64,000 nucleotides of DNA from Thermosulfurimonas marina (GCF_012317585.1 NZ_CP042909.1:248001-312000), one strand, 5' to 3'. Numbered from the stretch's first letter, positions 16,091-25,026 are shown. The notes: generated by a model from the sequence alone, not told the origin. Program-made: numbers and translations.

Positions 16091-16906
16091 CTATCCCTCC
16101 CTAGCCAGGATTACTCCCGGCTCATAATAGCCTTTTTCCAGGGTGATCTCCGGTACAAAGCCTCTCTCCAGCAAGGCCCCTCGCAGTTCAGAAAGGGCCT
16201 CTCGGGCCAACTTCAGGGTCTCCTCCCTTGAAAAATAAAAATGCAATCCCAGGTGCTGATCCTGAGCCTGCAGAAGGACCTCTACCAGCCCCAGCTCCGA
16301 AAGGAAAAGGCGGAGGTAAAAATAGCGCTCTTTCCGTCCTTCCTTTTGCCCCTCGGCCTCAAGGAGACCCCAGGAAAGACGATCGGCAAAGACAAAGGGA
16401 AGCACCAAGGCCCCCTCGGAAAAAAGATGCCGAAAAAATTGAACGAGGTCTTTCTGAGAATGGAAAGCTTCGCTTTTTTCCCGGAGGATCTCTCTTTTTT
16501 CTTCCTTTAGGGCCTCCACCAGCAAGGCCACCAGAGGGGCCAGGCCTTCTTTTTCCGAGACCGCCGGAAGTTCGGAGGGAAATTCAGCCGCAGCCTGAGG
16601 CAAGAGGGCCAGAAGATATTTCAGCCGAGAGAGCGGCCGCCCCCCTTCCCGCCCCTCTACCAGATGAAGAAGAAGCGGAGGCCCGGTAGAGACCACTCTT
16701 ACCCGCAGGCTTTCTCCCGGACGAAAGGCCTCCGGAAAGAGACTTCCGGCCAGGCGGGCCTGAAAGCGCTCCCCTCCGGTCTCTAAGGTCAGGGTCTTGC
16801 CTTCTACCTCGATCACCCGCACCGTAAGCTCCCTTCCGGGCTGGGAAAAGAGAGGGACCAGATTTTCGGGAAGATAGGTTACCGGAGCCGGAGTGATGAC
16901 CCTCAC
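16091..16906 (-). CDS. FliK-like flagellar hook-length control protein
   Basis: The 271-residue protein has an N-terminal beta-rich segment (RELTVRVIEVEGKTLTLETG) similar to the FliK-like proteins of deltaproteobacteria. Its C-terminal domain is of the Flg_hook type (YLRLFLSELGLVEVLLQAQ, then LSELRGALLERGF). FliK controls hook length and flips FlhB from hook to filament export. It is shorter than classical FliK (about 400 residues) and lacks a long low-complexity ruler region, so it may not measure length. It overlaps the DUF2802 gene upstream by 4 nt. Confidence 0.65.
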   Translation of the reverse strand: MRVITPAPVTYLPENLVPLFSQPGRELTVRVIEVEGKTLTLETGGERFQARLAGSLFPEAFRPGESLRVRVVSTGPPLLLHLVEGREGGRPLSRLKYLLALLPQAAAEFPSELPAVSEKEGLAPLVALLVEALKEEKREILREKSEAFHSQKDLVQFFRHLFSEGALVLPFVFADRLSWGLLEAEGQKEGRKERYFYLRLFLSELGLVEVLLQAQDQHLGLHFYFSREETLKLAREALSELRGALLERGFVPEITLEKGYYEPGVILAREG

Positions 16907-17301
16907 AGCCCCTCCTTAAATCTTTCGAGCGAGATCAGAAGCTCCACTTCCCCTTCCGAGAGGGAAAGGCGACGAGCAATCTCCGCGGGGGAAACCCCCT
17001 CCCGATAAAGCCTTACCACCTCCTTCCGCAAATCCTTTCGCCCCTCACCGGAGCGCTCCCAGGCCTCGGCCCCGGCCGCAAGGGCTCTTTCCAGGCGCCG
17101 AAAGATCTTCTTTTCCTCCTCCAGATAGCGGGAAAGATCCTCGATCAAGCCCTCAAGGAGGGAAAGTTTTTCCGCAAGCCTCGGGGAGGTTTCCACCGGT
17201 CGCAGGCGGTAAAAAAGGAGCCCGATAAGAATTAACATGAGGAGATCCAGGAAAACCTGCCCCCAGAGATAGATCTCCATTCCGGACTCAAACCGTAACA
17301 T
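16903..17301 (-). CDS. DUF2802-like membrane-anchored helix-turn-helix protein of the flagellar operon
   Basis: This 132-residue protein has one N-terminal membrane helix (VFLDLLMLILIGLLFY), a coiled coil of about 50 residues, and a C-terminal helix-turn-helix-like end (VVRLYREGVSPAEIARRLSLSEGEVELL). DUF2802 proteins often sit beside flhF/fliA/cheY in flagellar clusters; no function is established. Two starts are possible: the ATG at 17301, which overlaps the preceding small gene and has AGGTGG upstream, and an ATG at 17280. It overlaps the fliK-like gene by 4 nt. Confidence 0.65.
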   Translation of the reverse strand: MLRFESGMEIYLWGQVFLDLLMLILIGLLFYRLRPVETSPRLAEKLSLLEGLIEDLSRYLEEEKKIFRRLERALAAGAEAWERSGEGRKDLRKEVVRLYREGVSPAEIARRLSLSEGEVELLISLERFKEGL

Positions 17302-17470
17302 CGACCACCTGGCCCTTGCCGTTTTCCGGAGGCCTCTCCTCGGGGCCTTCTTTTTTCGGCTTAGAGGGAGGTCTCCTTCCGGAATCCCTTTCCCGCGGGG
17401 GACGTTCTTCGAATTCCGCCGGTGGAAGAAGGGGCCGGATATGGGAAGGCTTCTCCACCCGATCGGGCAT
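17288..17470 (-). CDS. small Pro/Arg/Glu-rich hypothetical protein of the flagellar operon
   Basis: This is a 60-residue, strongly charged, proline-rich protein ending GQVVDVTV. It has no signal peptide or membrane helix. It fits between fliL-like (17 nt gap) and the DUF2802 gene (14 nt overlap), in frame with the operon, and an AAGGAGGG ribosome site lies upstream of the ATG at 17470. That context makes it a probable real gene despite its size. I do not recognise a family, and it is likely disordered. Confidence 0.55.
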   Translation of the reverse strand: MPDRVEKPSHIRPLLPPAEFEERPPRERDSGRRPPSKPKKEGPEERPPENGKGQVVDVTV

Positions 17471-17487
17471 GGGCCCTCCTTAAAATT

Positions 17488-18207
17488 TTATTTCAGGATG
17501 TAACCCCGGACCTCGATCTCTTTGGGGACCAGCCCTTCCGGGGCCCGGGTTCGAAAGACCTCAAAGAGGGCCTCCCGGATCTTGGCCACCCCCTCTGGAG
17601 ACCGCCAATAATAGAAGGGAATCCCCCGAAAGGTATCGTAGATCAAACCACGAAGGGCCTTTTCTATGCGCTTGGCCCGGAGGACCTCCCGCTGACTCTC
17701 AAAATAGAGGATCACCGAGGCCTTGACAAAGACCGGGGCCCCGCCCTCGGTTTCTAAAGGGATGAGAAAATGTTTTAGGACCAGAGAAAACTCAGTCTTT
17801 ACCAAGGGAATGCTGGAAGGAGAGGCCTTAGAGACCGGTTTTTCCGGAGAAGGTGGCGGAGACTTGGGAGAAGAAGGGGTTTTCGGGAAAGGATGAAGCA
17901 ATTTCCAGAGAAAAAAGCCTCCCAAGAGGATACCTACCAAGGAGAGACCGATACCCACCAAGAAAAAAAGGTTTCCCGCCGAAAACCGGGAAGGCTCTTT
18001 CTCGGAAGGGGCCTCTTCTTCCTCCCTTTCCAGGGCTCGAATAAGTTTTTCCGGAGAATCCTCTTCGCTCTCCGGTCCCTCTTCCGGCGGGGGAGGGGTC
18101 TCCTCTGTGGAGGAAGCCTCCGGGGCAGAGGGGACCTCGGTTTCTTCGAAAGTCTCCCCCGGCATCTCTTCTTTTTTCTCAGGCGGAGAAAGTTTTTCTT
18201 CGTCCAT
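17488..18207 (-). CDS. second FliL-like protein with acidic cytoplasmic tail
   Basis: This 239-residue protein has an acidic, proline-rich N-terminal tail of about 85 residues and a single membrane helix (NLFFLVGIGLSLVGILLGGF). A proline-rich linker and a periplasmic domain similar to FliL follow (VFVKASVILYFESQ, then ALRGLIYDTFRG). FliL surrounds the stator MotA/MotB and affects motor torque. The first FliL gene is at 27811-28284. This paralogue is much longer on the cytoplasmic side and ends in RGYILK, unlike the usual FliL end, so it may be a specialised stator partner. Confidence 0.6.
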   Translation of the reverse strand: MDEEKLSPPEKKEEMPGETFEETEVPSAPEASSTEETPPPPEEGPESEEDSPEKLIRALEREEEEAPSEKEPSRFSAGNLFFLVGIGLSLVGILLGGFFLWKLLHPFPKTPSSPKSPPPSPEKPVSKASPSSIPLVKTEFSLVLKHFLIPLETEGGAPVFVKASVILYFESQREVLRAKRIEKALRGLIYDTFRGIPFYYWRSPEGVAKIREALFEVFRTRAPEGLVPKEIEVRGYILK

Positions 18208-18209
18208 GA

Positions 18210-18593
18210 TCAGGACCCAAAGATCTTTTTCAGTTTTTCTTTAAGGGTTTCCGGAGTAAAGGGCTTTACGATGTATTGACTCACCCGGTACTTGGCCGCC
18301 TCGATGATATTTTCCTTCTGGGCCTCGGCGGTGACCATGAGAAAGGGGGTATCCTTGAGTTTTTCATCTGCCCGGACCTTTTTCAAAAGCTCAAGCCCGC
18401 TCATTTTAGGCATGTTCCAGTCGGAAATAATGAGATCCACCGGCTCTTTCTGAAGGATTTCCCAGGCCGTGGTCCCATCGTCAGCCTCAAGGATATTCTT
18501 AAATCCCAGTTGCGTGAGAATATTTTTGATGATCTTCCGCATGGTGGCAAAATCATCCACTACCAGCACCCGCATATTGGTATCTAGCGCCAT
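18210..18593 (-). CDS. cheY: CheY-type response regulator beside fliA
   Basis: This 127-residue receiver domain has VVDDFATMRKIIKNIL, the phospho-acceptor Asp in IISDWNMPKMSGLELL, the TAEAQ switch Thr and KPF near the end. It resembles classical motor-binding CheY more closely (FATMRKIIKN) than the copy at 15153-15524. It lies 10 nt after fliA and 2 nt before the fliL-like gene. Confidence 0.93.
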   Translation of the reverse strand: MALDTNMRVLVVDDFATMRKIIKNILTQLGFKNILEADDGTTAWEILQKEPVDLIISDWNMPKMSGLELLKKVRADEKLKDTPFLMVTAEAQKENIIEAAKYRVSQYIVKPFTPETLKEKLKKIFGS

Positions 18594-18603
18594 CTCTTCC
18601 CTC

Positions 18604-19350
18604 CTAGCTCAAAAATTCTCGATAGCTCTCCCCCAATCTTTCCCTTAATTTGCCCCGCAGATGGAGCAGGGCCTTACTGTGGATCTGAGAAATCCGGCTC
18701 TCCGTATAACCCATCACCCGGCCGATCTCTTTCATGGTCAGACCTTCGTAATAATAAAGGGTTATAACTAATCTTTCCCTCTCGGGCAATTCCGAAATAG
18801 CCTGAGCCAGGGCCTCCGCCAGCTCTTTAAGGCCTAGCTTCTCAAAGGGATCCTCTTGATCCTCAGCGGCCAAAAGATCCTCAAGGTCCAGCCCTTCTTG
18901 ATCCTCCAATTTCTTTCGCAGGGCCTCGAGGTCCACCAGGGAAAGACCCCGCACCTCGTCCAGAAGCCGGTAATAGTCATCCAGAGAAAGCCCCAACTCC
19001 CGGGCCACCTCCTCGTCCTCCGGAGGCCGGCCCAAACGCTGCTCCAGTCGGGTAATGACCTTTTCCAGATGGGCGGCCTTTTCTTTTACGGAACGGGGGG
19101 TCCAGTCCAGCTGCCGGAGCTCATCCAGCATGGCCCCCCGGATGCGGAATTCGGCAAAGGTCTTAAACTGGATCTTCCGGGAGGGATCAAACCGGCGGGC
19201 CGCCTCGATCAGGCCCAAAATGCCTGCAGAAACGAGATCTTCAGAGTCCAGGGCCGGAGGGAGGCGGCCGGCCAACCGCTGGGCCAGATACTTCACCAGA
19301 GGTAAATGCTCAAAGATGAGCTCTTCCGGAGAGCGCGAAAGATATTTCAT
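18604..19350 (-). CDS. fliA: flagellar sigma-28 factor FliA
   Basis: This sigma factor of about 248 residues has region 2 (LVKYLAQRLAGRLP, SEDLVSAGILGLIEAARRFDPS, FKTFAEFRIRGAMLDELRQLDWTPRSV), region 3 and region 4 (LVITLYYYEGLTMKEIGRVMGYTESRISQIHSKAL). RGAMLDELR...DWTPRSVR is diagnostic for the FliA/WhiG class, which transcribes late flagellar genes. I place the start at the ATG 19350, whose ATGA overlaps the flhG stop. The longer frame to 19377 is less likely. No flgM anti-sigma gene is in the window. Confidence 0.96.
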   Translation of the reverse strand: MKYLSRSPEELIFEHLPLVKYLAQRLAGRLPPALDSEDLVSAGILGLIEAARRFDPSRKIQFKTFAEFRIRGAMLDELRQLDWTPRSVKEKAAHLEKVITRLEQRLGRPPEDEEVARELGLSLDDYYRLLDEVRGLSLVDLEALRKKLEDQEGLDLEDLLAAEDQEDPFEKLGLKELAEALAQAISELPERERLVITLYYYEGLTMKEIGRVMGYTESRISQIHSKALLHLRGKLRERLGESYREFLS

Positions 19351-20144
19351 GAGAGACTGGAGAGGTTTTGCGACCACAAAGCCTCCAGACCTCCCTCTTC
19401 TTCGGGTTTCAACTTGAGGAGTTTGTCCCGGATGCGCAGGAGATCCTCTGAGGCCGGGCTTTGCGGAAAGGCCACCACGAAGGGCTCCTGCCTCCTTACC
19501 GCCCGGGAAACCGAAGGATCCTCCCTAATCGCCCCTAGATAGGTAAGGCCTACCGGCCCTAAAAAGCGCTCGGCCACCTGGACAATCTGTTGGTAGACCT
19601 GCTTGCCCTCCCGAGGGTCCTTCACCAGGTTGACCAAAAGGTAGATCCTCTTGAGCCCGTGTCGGGTATAAAGAAGCTTGATCAGGGCGTAAGCGTCGGC
19701 CATGGCCGTGGGCTCAGGCACAGTGATTACTATCCTTTCCTGGGCTACCAAGTTGAAAAAGAGGACGTTGTCCGAGATCCCGGCCCCCAGATCAAAAAGA
19801 AAAAAGTCCACCCCTTGAGTGACCTCTTCGAATTGTTCCTTGAGAAGGAGCTTTTCCGAAGGATCCAGGCGGGTAAATTCGGAGACTCCGGAGCTGGCCG
19901 GGATAACTTCGAAACCGTAGGGCGTTTTGATCATGATGTCTCGCAGACGACACTCCCCGGCAAAGACATGGCGAATATCCCGTTTAGGGGAAAGACCTAA
20001 AAGGACATCGATGTTGGCCAGTCCCAGATCGGCATCAAAGACCACGGTGTGCAAACCCTTTTTCTCCAGAGCGGCCGCGAGATTGGCCACCACATTGGTC
20101 TTCCCTACTCCGCCCTTGCCGCTTGAGACCGCCAAAATGCGCAT
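19347..20144 (-). CDS. flhG: MinD/ParA-type ATPase FlhG
   Basis: The 265-residue ATPase has the deviant Walker A motif in SSGKGGVGKTNVVANLA, a switch (DADLGLANIDVLLGL) and LFDLGAGISDNVLFF. FlhG works with FlhF to set the number and position of flagella. It also helps assemble the C-ring through FliM/FliN. Its order between flhF and fliA is the standard one for polar flagellates. Confidence 0.94.
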   Translation of the reverse strand: MRILAVSSGKGGVGKTNVVANLAAALEKKGLHTVVFDADLGLANIDVLLGLSPKRDIRHVFAGECRLRDIMIKTPYGFEVIPASSGVSEFTRLDPSEKLLLKEQFEEVTQGVDFFLFDLGAGISDNVLFFNLVAQERIVITVPEPTAMADAYALIKLLYTRHGLKRIYLLVNLVKDPREGKQVYQQIVQVAERFLGPVGLTYLGAIREDPSVSRAVRRQEPFVVAFPQSPASEDLLRIRDKLLKLKPEEEGGLEALWSQNLSSLS

Positions 20145-20159
20145 GTCCGCCTCCTGCCC

Positions 20160-21110
20160 TTATTCTATAGTAAAAATCCGATTTAGGCCACGGAGAAAGA
20201 CCCTTTCCAGAACGGACCGGGTCCCTTCCTCCCAGTCTTCAGGCACCCGCGGGCCTCCGCTCACAAAGGCCGGGGGAGGGCTCTCCGGCTCAAGGAGAAA
20301 GCCTAGAGCCGGCCCAAAGGGCAAACGATCCGTATAAGTAAGAATGGAACCCGCCAGGGGAAAATCCCGTAGCCCCTTAAGAAAAGCCACCAGCACCTCC
20401 GGACTTTCCGTAGTCCGCAGCACGGGGTAAATCCGGGCCTCGGGAAAGCGGCCCACTAGGTCCGCCAATTCTTCTTCCCGGAAGTTGGGCCCCCAGGCCG
20501 GGGTATCCACCACCAGCAAGGCCCCTTCCGGAGGGAGATCTCCTTCGGCCAGGACCGGAAGGTCCAGAAGTTCCCCCAGACGCCGGGCCTCGGCCTTGGC
20601 CCCGATGCGGTAGCGATCTAGAGCCAGCACCGCCACCGGTCTCCCCTTACGATAGCGCCACCAGGCGGCCAGTTTAAAGGCCGAAGAGGTCTTGCCCACC
20701 CCCGGAAGGCCCACCAGAATCTGCACCCGCGAGGCCGGCCCGGGTTGATGGGCCCGAATCCTTTCCCGCAGACGGGCCAGGGGGTCGGAAAATCTTGAGG
20801 CCCAGAAGGCTGGGACTCCGGCCTCTAGCAGGCGGAGATAACGGCCACGGAGGAGTTTTTCCGAAAGGGCCTCCTGAAGGAGTCTTTTAATCTCCGCAAG
20901 TTCCGCAAGAATTTCCGGACTCTTTCCCGCCTTCCCGTTTCCCCTTTCCGGAACTTCCTCGCGATCTACGGCGGCCATGATTTCGTAAAGTACGCGCCCG
21001 GCCTCCTCCCGCTTGCGAGAAGAAAGAATGAGGGCCTCCTCCCCCAGGACCCTCTTGACCTCCGCCAGCACCTCCAGAGGATTTTCTCCACAGAAGCGCT
21101 TAATCCTCAC
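20160..21110 (-). CDS. flhF: FlhF, divergent SRP-type GTPase
   Basis: This 316-residue protein starts MRIKRFCGENPLEVLAEVKRVLGEEALILSS-like, the N-terminal FlhF signature that recruits the protein to the pole. A helical N domain and a G domain with P-loop GLPGVGKTSS (134-143) follow. Other GTPase motifs depart from the family: DTPAW at 202-206 instead of DTAGR, and TYTD at 258-261 instead of TKxD. It is also shorter than typical FlhF (about 370-450). It overlaps flhA by 11 nt. Context makes the identity safe, but its GTPase cycle may be altered. Confidence 0.85.
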   Translation of the reverse strand: MRIKRFCGENPLEVLAEVKRVLGEEALILSSRKREEAGRVLYEIMAAVDREEVPERGNGKAGKSPEILAELAEIKRLLQEALSEKLLRGRYLRLLEAGVPAFWASRFSDPLARLRERIRAHQPGPASRVQILVGLPGVGKTSSAFKLAAWWRYRKGRPVAVLALDRYRIGAKAEARRLGELLDLPVLAEGDLPPEGALLVVDTPAWGPNFREEELADLVGRFPEARIYPVLRTTESPEVLVAFLKGLRDFPLAGSILTYTDRLPFGPALGFLLEPESPPPAFVSGGPRVPEDWEEGTRSVLERVFLRGLNRIFTIE

Positions 21111-23175
21111 GGCCCAACCTCACCGTCTCCAGGATCTCCACCGTAATCTCCGGGGGCATCTCGGCGTGCGAAAGCACCACCACCTGAGGCAGGGTCCTTT
21201 CCACCAGGCGGCGCAGGTGCCGTCGAACCGTGGGCGTGGCCAGAAAGACCGGATGATGTCCGGCCCGGGTCATGCGCTCGGCAGCCTGGGCCAGAATGGC
21301 CACGATGCGGCTGCCCACCTTGGGATCAATCATGAGATAGGTGCCCTCGGCCGTCCGCTGGAGGGACCTCCGGATGGCCTCCTCGATGTCCTCCCCCACG
21401 GCCATCACATAGAGGCGCCCGGCCTCAAGATAGGGTCTTACGATGAGTCGGGCCAGGCGCTGTCTTACATATTCGGTAAGGGTGTCTGGATCCTTGATCC
21501 GCTCTCCGTAGTCGGCCACCGTTTCCACGATGGTCAAGAGATCCCGAATGGAGACTCCCTCCCGCACCAGATTCTGTAAAACCTTCTGAATGGTCCCCAG
21601 GTTGACCACATTGAGGGCCTCCTCCACCACTTTGGGATACTGGCGCGAAAGCCCGTCGAGAAGTTTCTGGACCTCCTGACGGGTGAGAAGCTCGTCGGCG
21701 TGGCGTTTGATCACTTCGGCAAAATGGGTCACGATCACCGTGGAAAGATTGACCACGGTATAGCCTGCCGCCTCGGCCTTATCCTTCTCCTTTTCCGGGA
21801 TCCACCAGGCGGTAAGACCAAAGGCCGGCTCCCGGGTGGGAATGGCCCCTTCTACCGGCGGGGGCTTGTCCTCCGGCCCCATGGCCAGAAAGTATCCGGG
21901 GAGGACCTCTCCCCGGGCCACTTCTACCCCCTTGATGAGGATGGCGTATTCCGCGGGTTTGAGCTGGAGGTTGTCCCGCACATGGATGGGAGGAATAACC
22001 AGGCCCATGTCCAGGGCAAACTGCTTGCGAAGATTGCGAATCCTTTCTAGAAGGTCCCCACCCTGGGCCTCATCCACCAGAGGAATGAGGGCATAGCCGA
22101 TCTCCAGGCTCAAAAGATCTAAAGGAAGATACTGGGTGACCTCCTCCGGGGGAGGGGCTGGAGCCTCTTCGGGGGGCTTTTCCTCCGGAACCTCCCGGGT
22201 CATCCGGTAAGAAAGATAGGCCAGCCCTCCCACTCCGAAGGCCAGTACGGTGAAGGGTAGAGTGGGCAGCCCCGGAAGGAGACCGATGAAAAAGATGGCC
22301 ACCGCGGCCATGGCCAAGGCCTCCGGACGGGCGGCAAACTGGCGGGCGAAATCCCGGCCCATACCGGACTCCGAAGCCGCCCGGCTTACGATAATTCCCG
22401 CCGAAGTGGAGACAATCAGGGCCGGAATCTGGGAGACCAGTCCGTCACCGATGGTAAGGAGGGTGTAGGAACGGGCCGCCTCCGAAAGGGGGAGACCCTT
22501 CTGGACCATCCCGATAATCAGACCGGCCACAATGTTGATGCTGGTAATAACCAGGCCGGCCACGGCCTCCCCGCGCACGAACTTGCTGGCCCCGTCCATG
22601 GCCCCGTAGAATTCGGCCTCTTTGCGGATCTCCTCCCGACGGCGACGGGCCTCGGCCTCGTCAATAAGCCCGGCGTTGAGGTCGGCGTCGATGGCCATCT
22701 GTTTTCCGGGCATGGCGTCCAGGGTGAAACGGGCGGCCACCTCGGCAATCCGTCCGGCCCCCTTGGTGATGACCACGAAGTTGATGATCACCAGGATGGC
22801 AAAGACGATGGCCCCCACCACGTAATTTCCGCCCACCACAAATTGACCGAAACTCATAATCACCTTGCCCGCCGCCCAGGGGCCTTCGTGGCCGTGGAGC
22901 AGGATAAGCCGGGTGGTGGCGATGTTGAGGGAGAGGCGATAGAGGGTGGTTACCAGAAGAATGGCCGGAAAGGCCGTAAAATCAAGAGGTTTCACGATAT
23001 ACATGGACATAAGAAGTACGGTAAGGGAGATGGTAAAACTCAAGGCCAGAAGGATGTCCATGAGGCCCCGGGGCACGGGAAAGACCATGATGGTGAGAAG
23101 CCCCACCACCCCGGCGGCTACTACGGCGTTGCTGGGATCGATGTAGCGTCTCAGAGGGACTCCGGCCTCGGCCAT
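21100..23175 (-). CDS. flhA: flagellar export gate protein FlhA
   Basis: The 691-residue protein has eight predicted N-terminal membrane helices (about 1-320). It includes the conserved FHIPEP-type segment RFTLDAMPGKQMAIDADLNAG. Its large cytoplasmic domain (about 340-691) forms the nonameric ring that docks export chaperones. The sequence YLMIDPKVGSRIVAILAQAAE in the C-domain is typical. FlhA couples proton flow to protein export. It overlaps the flhB stop by 1 nt (TGATG) and the flhF start by 11 nt. Confidence 0.97.
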   Translation of the reverse strand: MAEAGVPLRRYIDPSNAVVAAGVVGLLTIMVFPVPRGLMDILLALSFTISLTVLLMSMYIVKPLDFTAFPAILLVTTLYRLSLNIATTRLILLHGHEGPWAAGKVIMSFGQFVVGGNYVVGAIVFAILVIINFVVITKGAGRIAEVAARFTLDAMPGKQMAIDADLNAGLIDEAEARRRREEIRKEAEFYGAMDGASKFVRGEAVAGLVITSINIVAGLIIGMVQKGLPLSEAARSYTLLTIGDGLVSQIPALIVSTSAGIIVSRAASESGMGRDFARQFAARPEALAMAAVAIFFIGLLPGLPTLPFTVLAFGVGGLAYLSYRMTREVPEEKPPEEAPAPPPEEVTQYLPLDLLSLEIGYALIPLVDEAQGGDLLERIRNLRKQFALDMGLVIPPIHVRDNLQLKPAEYAILIKGVEVARGEVLPGYFLAMGPEDKPPPVEGAIPTREPAFGLTAWWIPEKEKDKAEAAGYTVVNLSTVIVTHFAEVIKRHADELLTRQEVQKLLDGLSRQYPKVVEEALNVVNLGTIQKVLQNLVREGVSIRDLLTIVETVADYGERIKDPDTLTEYVRQRLARLIVRPYLEAGRLYVMAVGEDIEEAIRRSLQRTAEGTYLMIDPKVGSRIVAILAQAAERMTRAGHHPVFLATPTVRRHLRRLVERTLPQVVVLSHAEMPPEITVEILETVRLGRED

Positions 23176-24242
23176 CAGGACACCCTCTTACCCTTGAGGC
23201 GATACACATAGGCCAGGATCTCGGCCACCGCCCGGTAGAGGTCTTCGGGAATGAATTCCCCTACCTCCACCCGAGCATAAAGGACCCGGGCCAGCGGGGG
23301 ATCTTCCACTATCGGCACCCCGTGCTCCCGGGCGATCTCTTTGATCTTTTGGGCCAGAACTCCCCGCCCCTTGGCCACCACCTGGGGAGCGGGCATCTCC
23401 TTAAGTTCGTATTTCAGGGCCACGGCCACGTGTTCCGGGTTGGTGATGACCACGTCCGCCCGGGGGACCTCGGCCATCATTCGCCGCCGGGCCATCTCCC
23501 GCTGAAGCTGCCGGATCCGGGCCCGGACCAAAGGATCCCCCTCGGTCTGCTTGAGCTCTTCCTTTAACTCCTCCCGGGTCATCCGTAACTTTCTCTCCAG
23601 ATCCCAGCGCTGAAAGAAAAAGTCAAGCACCGCCAGCGCCGCTAAAGCCATAAGCAATTTCAGGACCAGATCCCGGGAGAGAAAATAAAGTTCCCGGGCT
23701 ACGGTCCACAGGTCCTCTCCCAGGAGGGACAGCATCTCCTCGCGGTGCTTGCGGATCACCAGCCAGGCCACCGTCGAAATGATGACGATCTTGGCCAGGG
23801 CCTTGGCGAGTTCCACCAGGGCCGGAAGAGAAAAGAGCCTCTTGAAACCCTCCACGGGGTGAATCCTTTCCAGTTTGGGACTCAGGGCCTCCCAGGCGGC
23901 CACCCCTCCGGTCTGGAGAAAATGGGCCAAAAAGGCCGCCAAAGAGACCAGGATGAAGATCGGAAGGAGGGCCAGGCCGGTAAAGCGCAGGGCTTGCTTG
24001 GCCGCCAGAAGGGTCTCGGGGAAGGCCAGACTGCGAAAAGGCAGACCCAGAAAGTAACGGTAGGCGGCTAAGACCTGGGCGAGCATAAAACCTCCGGCCA
24101 GGGCGAAAGCCAGGGCCCCACTTCCCATTACGGCTACCGAGGCCAGCTCCCGGCTCCGGGCCACCTGGCCCCGCTTACGGGCCTCTTCCCGCCTTTTGGG
24201 AGTAGGCTCTTCGGTCCTTTCCTGAAGGGGTTCTTCCGGCAC
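23175..24242 (-). CDS. flhB: flagellar export switch protein FlhB with an NPEH cleavage motif
   Basis: This 355-residue protein starts with the cytoplasmic EERTEEPTPKRREEARKRGQVARSRE block typical of FlhB, followed by four membrane helices and a cytoplasmic domain. FlhB cuts itself between Asn and Pro of an NPTH motif to change export specificity from rod/hook to filament. Here residues 268-271 (codons 23441-23430) read NPEH, so the Thr is Glu. The Asn, Pro and His known to matter are retained, so cleavage is still expected, perhaps at a different rate. It starts with GTG at 24242, right after fliR. Confidence 0.95.
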   Translation of the reverse strand: MPEEPLQERTEEPTPKRREEARKRGQVARSRELASVAVMGSGALAFALAGGFMLAQVLAAYRYFLGLPFRSLAFPETLLAAKQALRFTGLALLPIFILVSLAAFLAHFLQTGGVAAWEALSPKLERIHPVEGFKRLFSLPALVELAKALAKIVIISTVAWLVIRKHREEMLSLLGEDLWTVARELYFLSRDLVLKLLMALAALAVLDFFFQRWDLERKLRMTREELKEELKQTEGDPLVRARIRQLQREMARRRMMAEVPRADVVITNPEHVAVALKYELKEMPAPQVVAKGRGVLAQKIKEIAREHGVPIVEDPPLARVLYARVEVGEFIPEDLYRAVAEILAYVYRLKGKRVS

Positions 24243-24243
24243 C

Positions 24244-25026
24244 CTAGCCTCCCAGGGCCCTCACCACTACCCGAAAACCCAGGAGGGCCCTCTCAAAGGC
24301 TGGAGAAAGCAATTTGGGGACCAGGGCCAGGGTGAGCCCGAAGAAAAAAAGCCCCAGGCCCACGGTTAGGGGGAAGCTTACGATCATGATATTGATCTGG
24401 GGCACAAAACGGGAGACCACTCCCAGGGCCAGCTGTAAAAGGAGCATGAAGGCCAGAAGCGGGGCCAGGATCTTGAGAGAGACCTCAAAGAGGACCCTTC
24501 CCTCCCCCACCAAATACTGAAAAAGTTCCGGGCGGGGCTTGAGACTTCCTGGGGGAAGAAGGCGCAAGCCCTCGCCCAAAGCCCAAAGAAAGGGATGGTG
24601 CAGATCAAAGGCCAGGAAAAGAAGAAAGGCCAGAAGATAGGTGAGCTGGGCCAGAATGGGGGCCTGAACCCCACTTACGGGGTCAATGACCTGGGCCACC
24701 CCGAAACCGATCTGCATGCCCACCAGTTCCCCCCCGAGCTGGATCCCGGCAAAGATGACCCGGAGGAGGAAGGCCAGGGCCGCCCCGAAAAGGGCCTCGG
24801 TGGCCATCATCCCCCCGGCGGCCAGCACCGAGGCCGGAGGCCTCAAAGGCTCCGGAACCACAAAGACCAGGGAAAGGGCCAACACCAGGGAAAGGGCGGC
24901 CCGCACCGTGGCCGGGACCACACTCCCGATAAGGGGCATGAAAAAGAGAAAAAAGGAGACCCGCAGAAAGACCAGAGTCAGCGTGAAGGCCCAGGGCCAG
25001 AGATCGAGAAGGTCGTAGGGCTTCAT
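24244..25026 (-). CDS. fliR: flagellar export protein FliR
   Basis: This 260-residue membrane protein has about five to six helices and the family blocks VSFFLFFMPLIGSVVPATVRAALS, GELVGMQIGFGVAQVIDPVSG and LVPKLLSPAFERA. FliR forms the export-gate core with FliP and FliQ. It overlaps fliQ by 4 nt. Length is normal. Confidence 0.95.
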   Translation of the reverse strand: MKPYDLLDLWPWAFTLTLVFLRVSFFLFFMPLIGSVVPATVRAALSLVLALSLVFVVPEPLRPPASVLAAGGMMATEALFGAALAFLLRVIFAGIQLGGELVGMQIGFGVAQVIDPVSGVQAPILAQLTYLLAFLLFLAFDLHHPFLWALGEGLRLLPPGSLKPRPELFQYLVGEGRVLFEVSLKILAPLLAFMLLLQLALGVVSRFVPQINIMIVSFPLTVGLGLFFFGLTLALVPKLLSPAFERALLGFRVVVRALGG

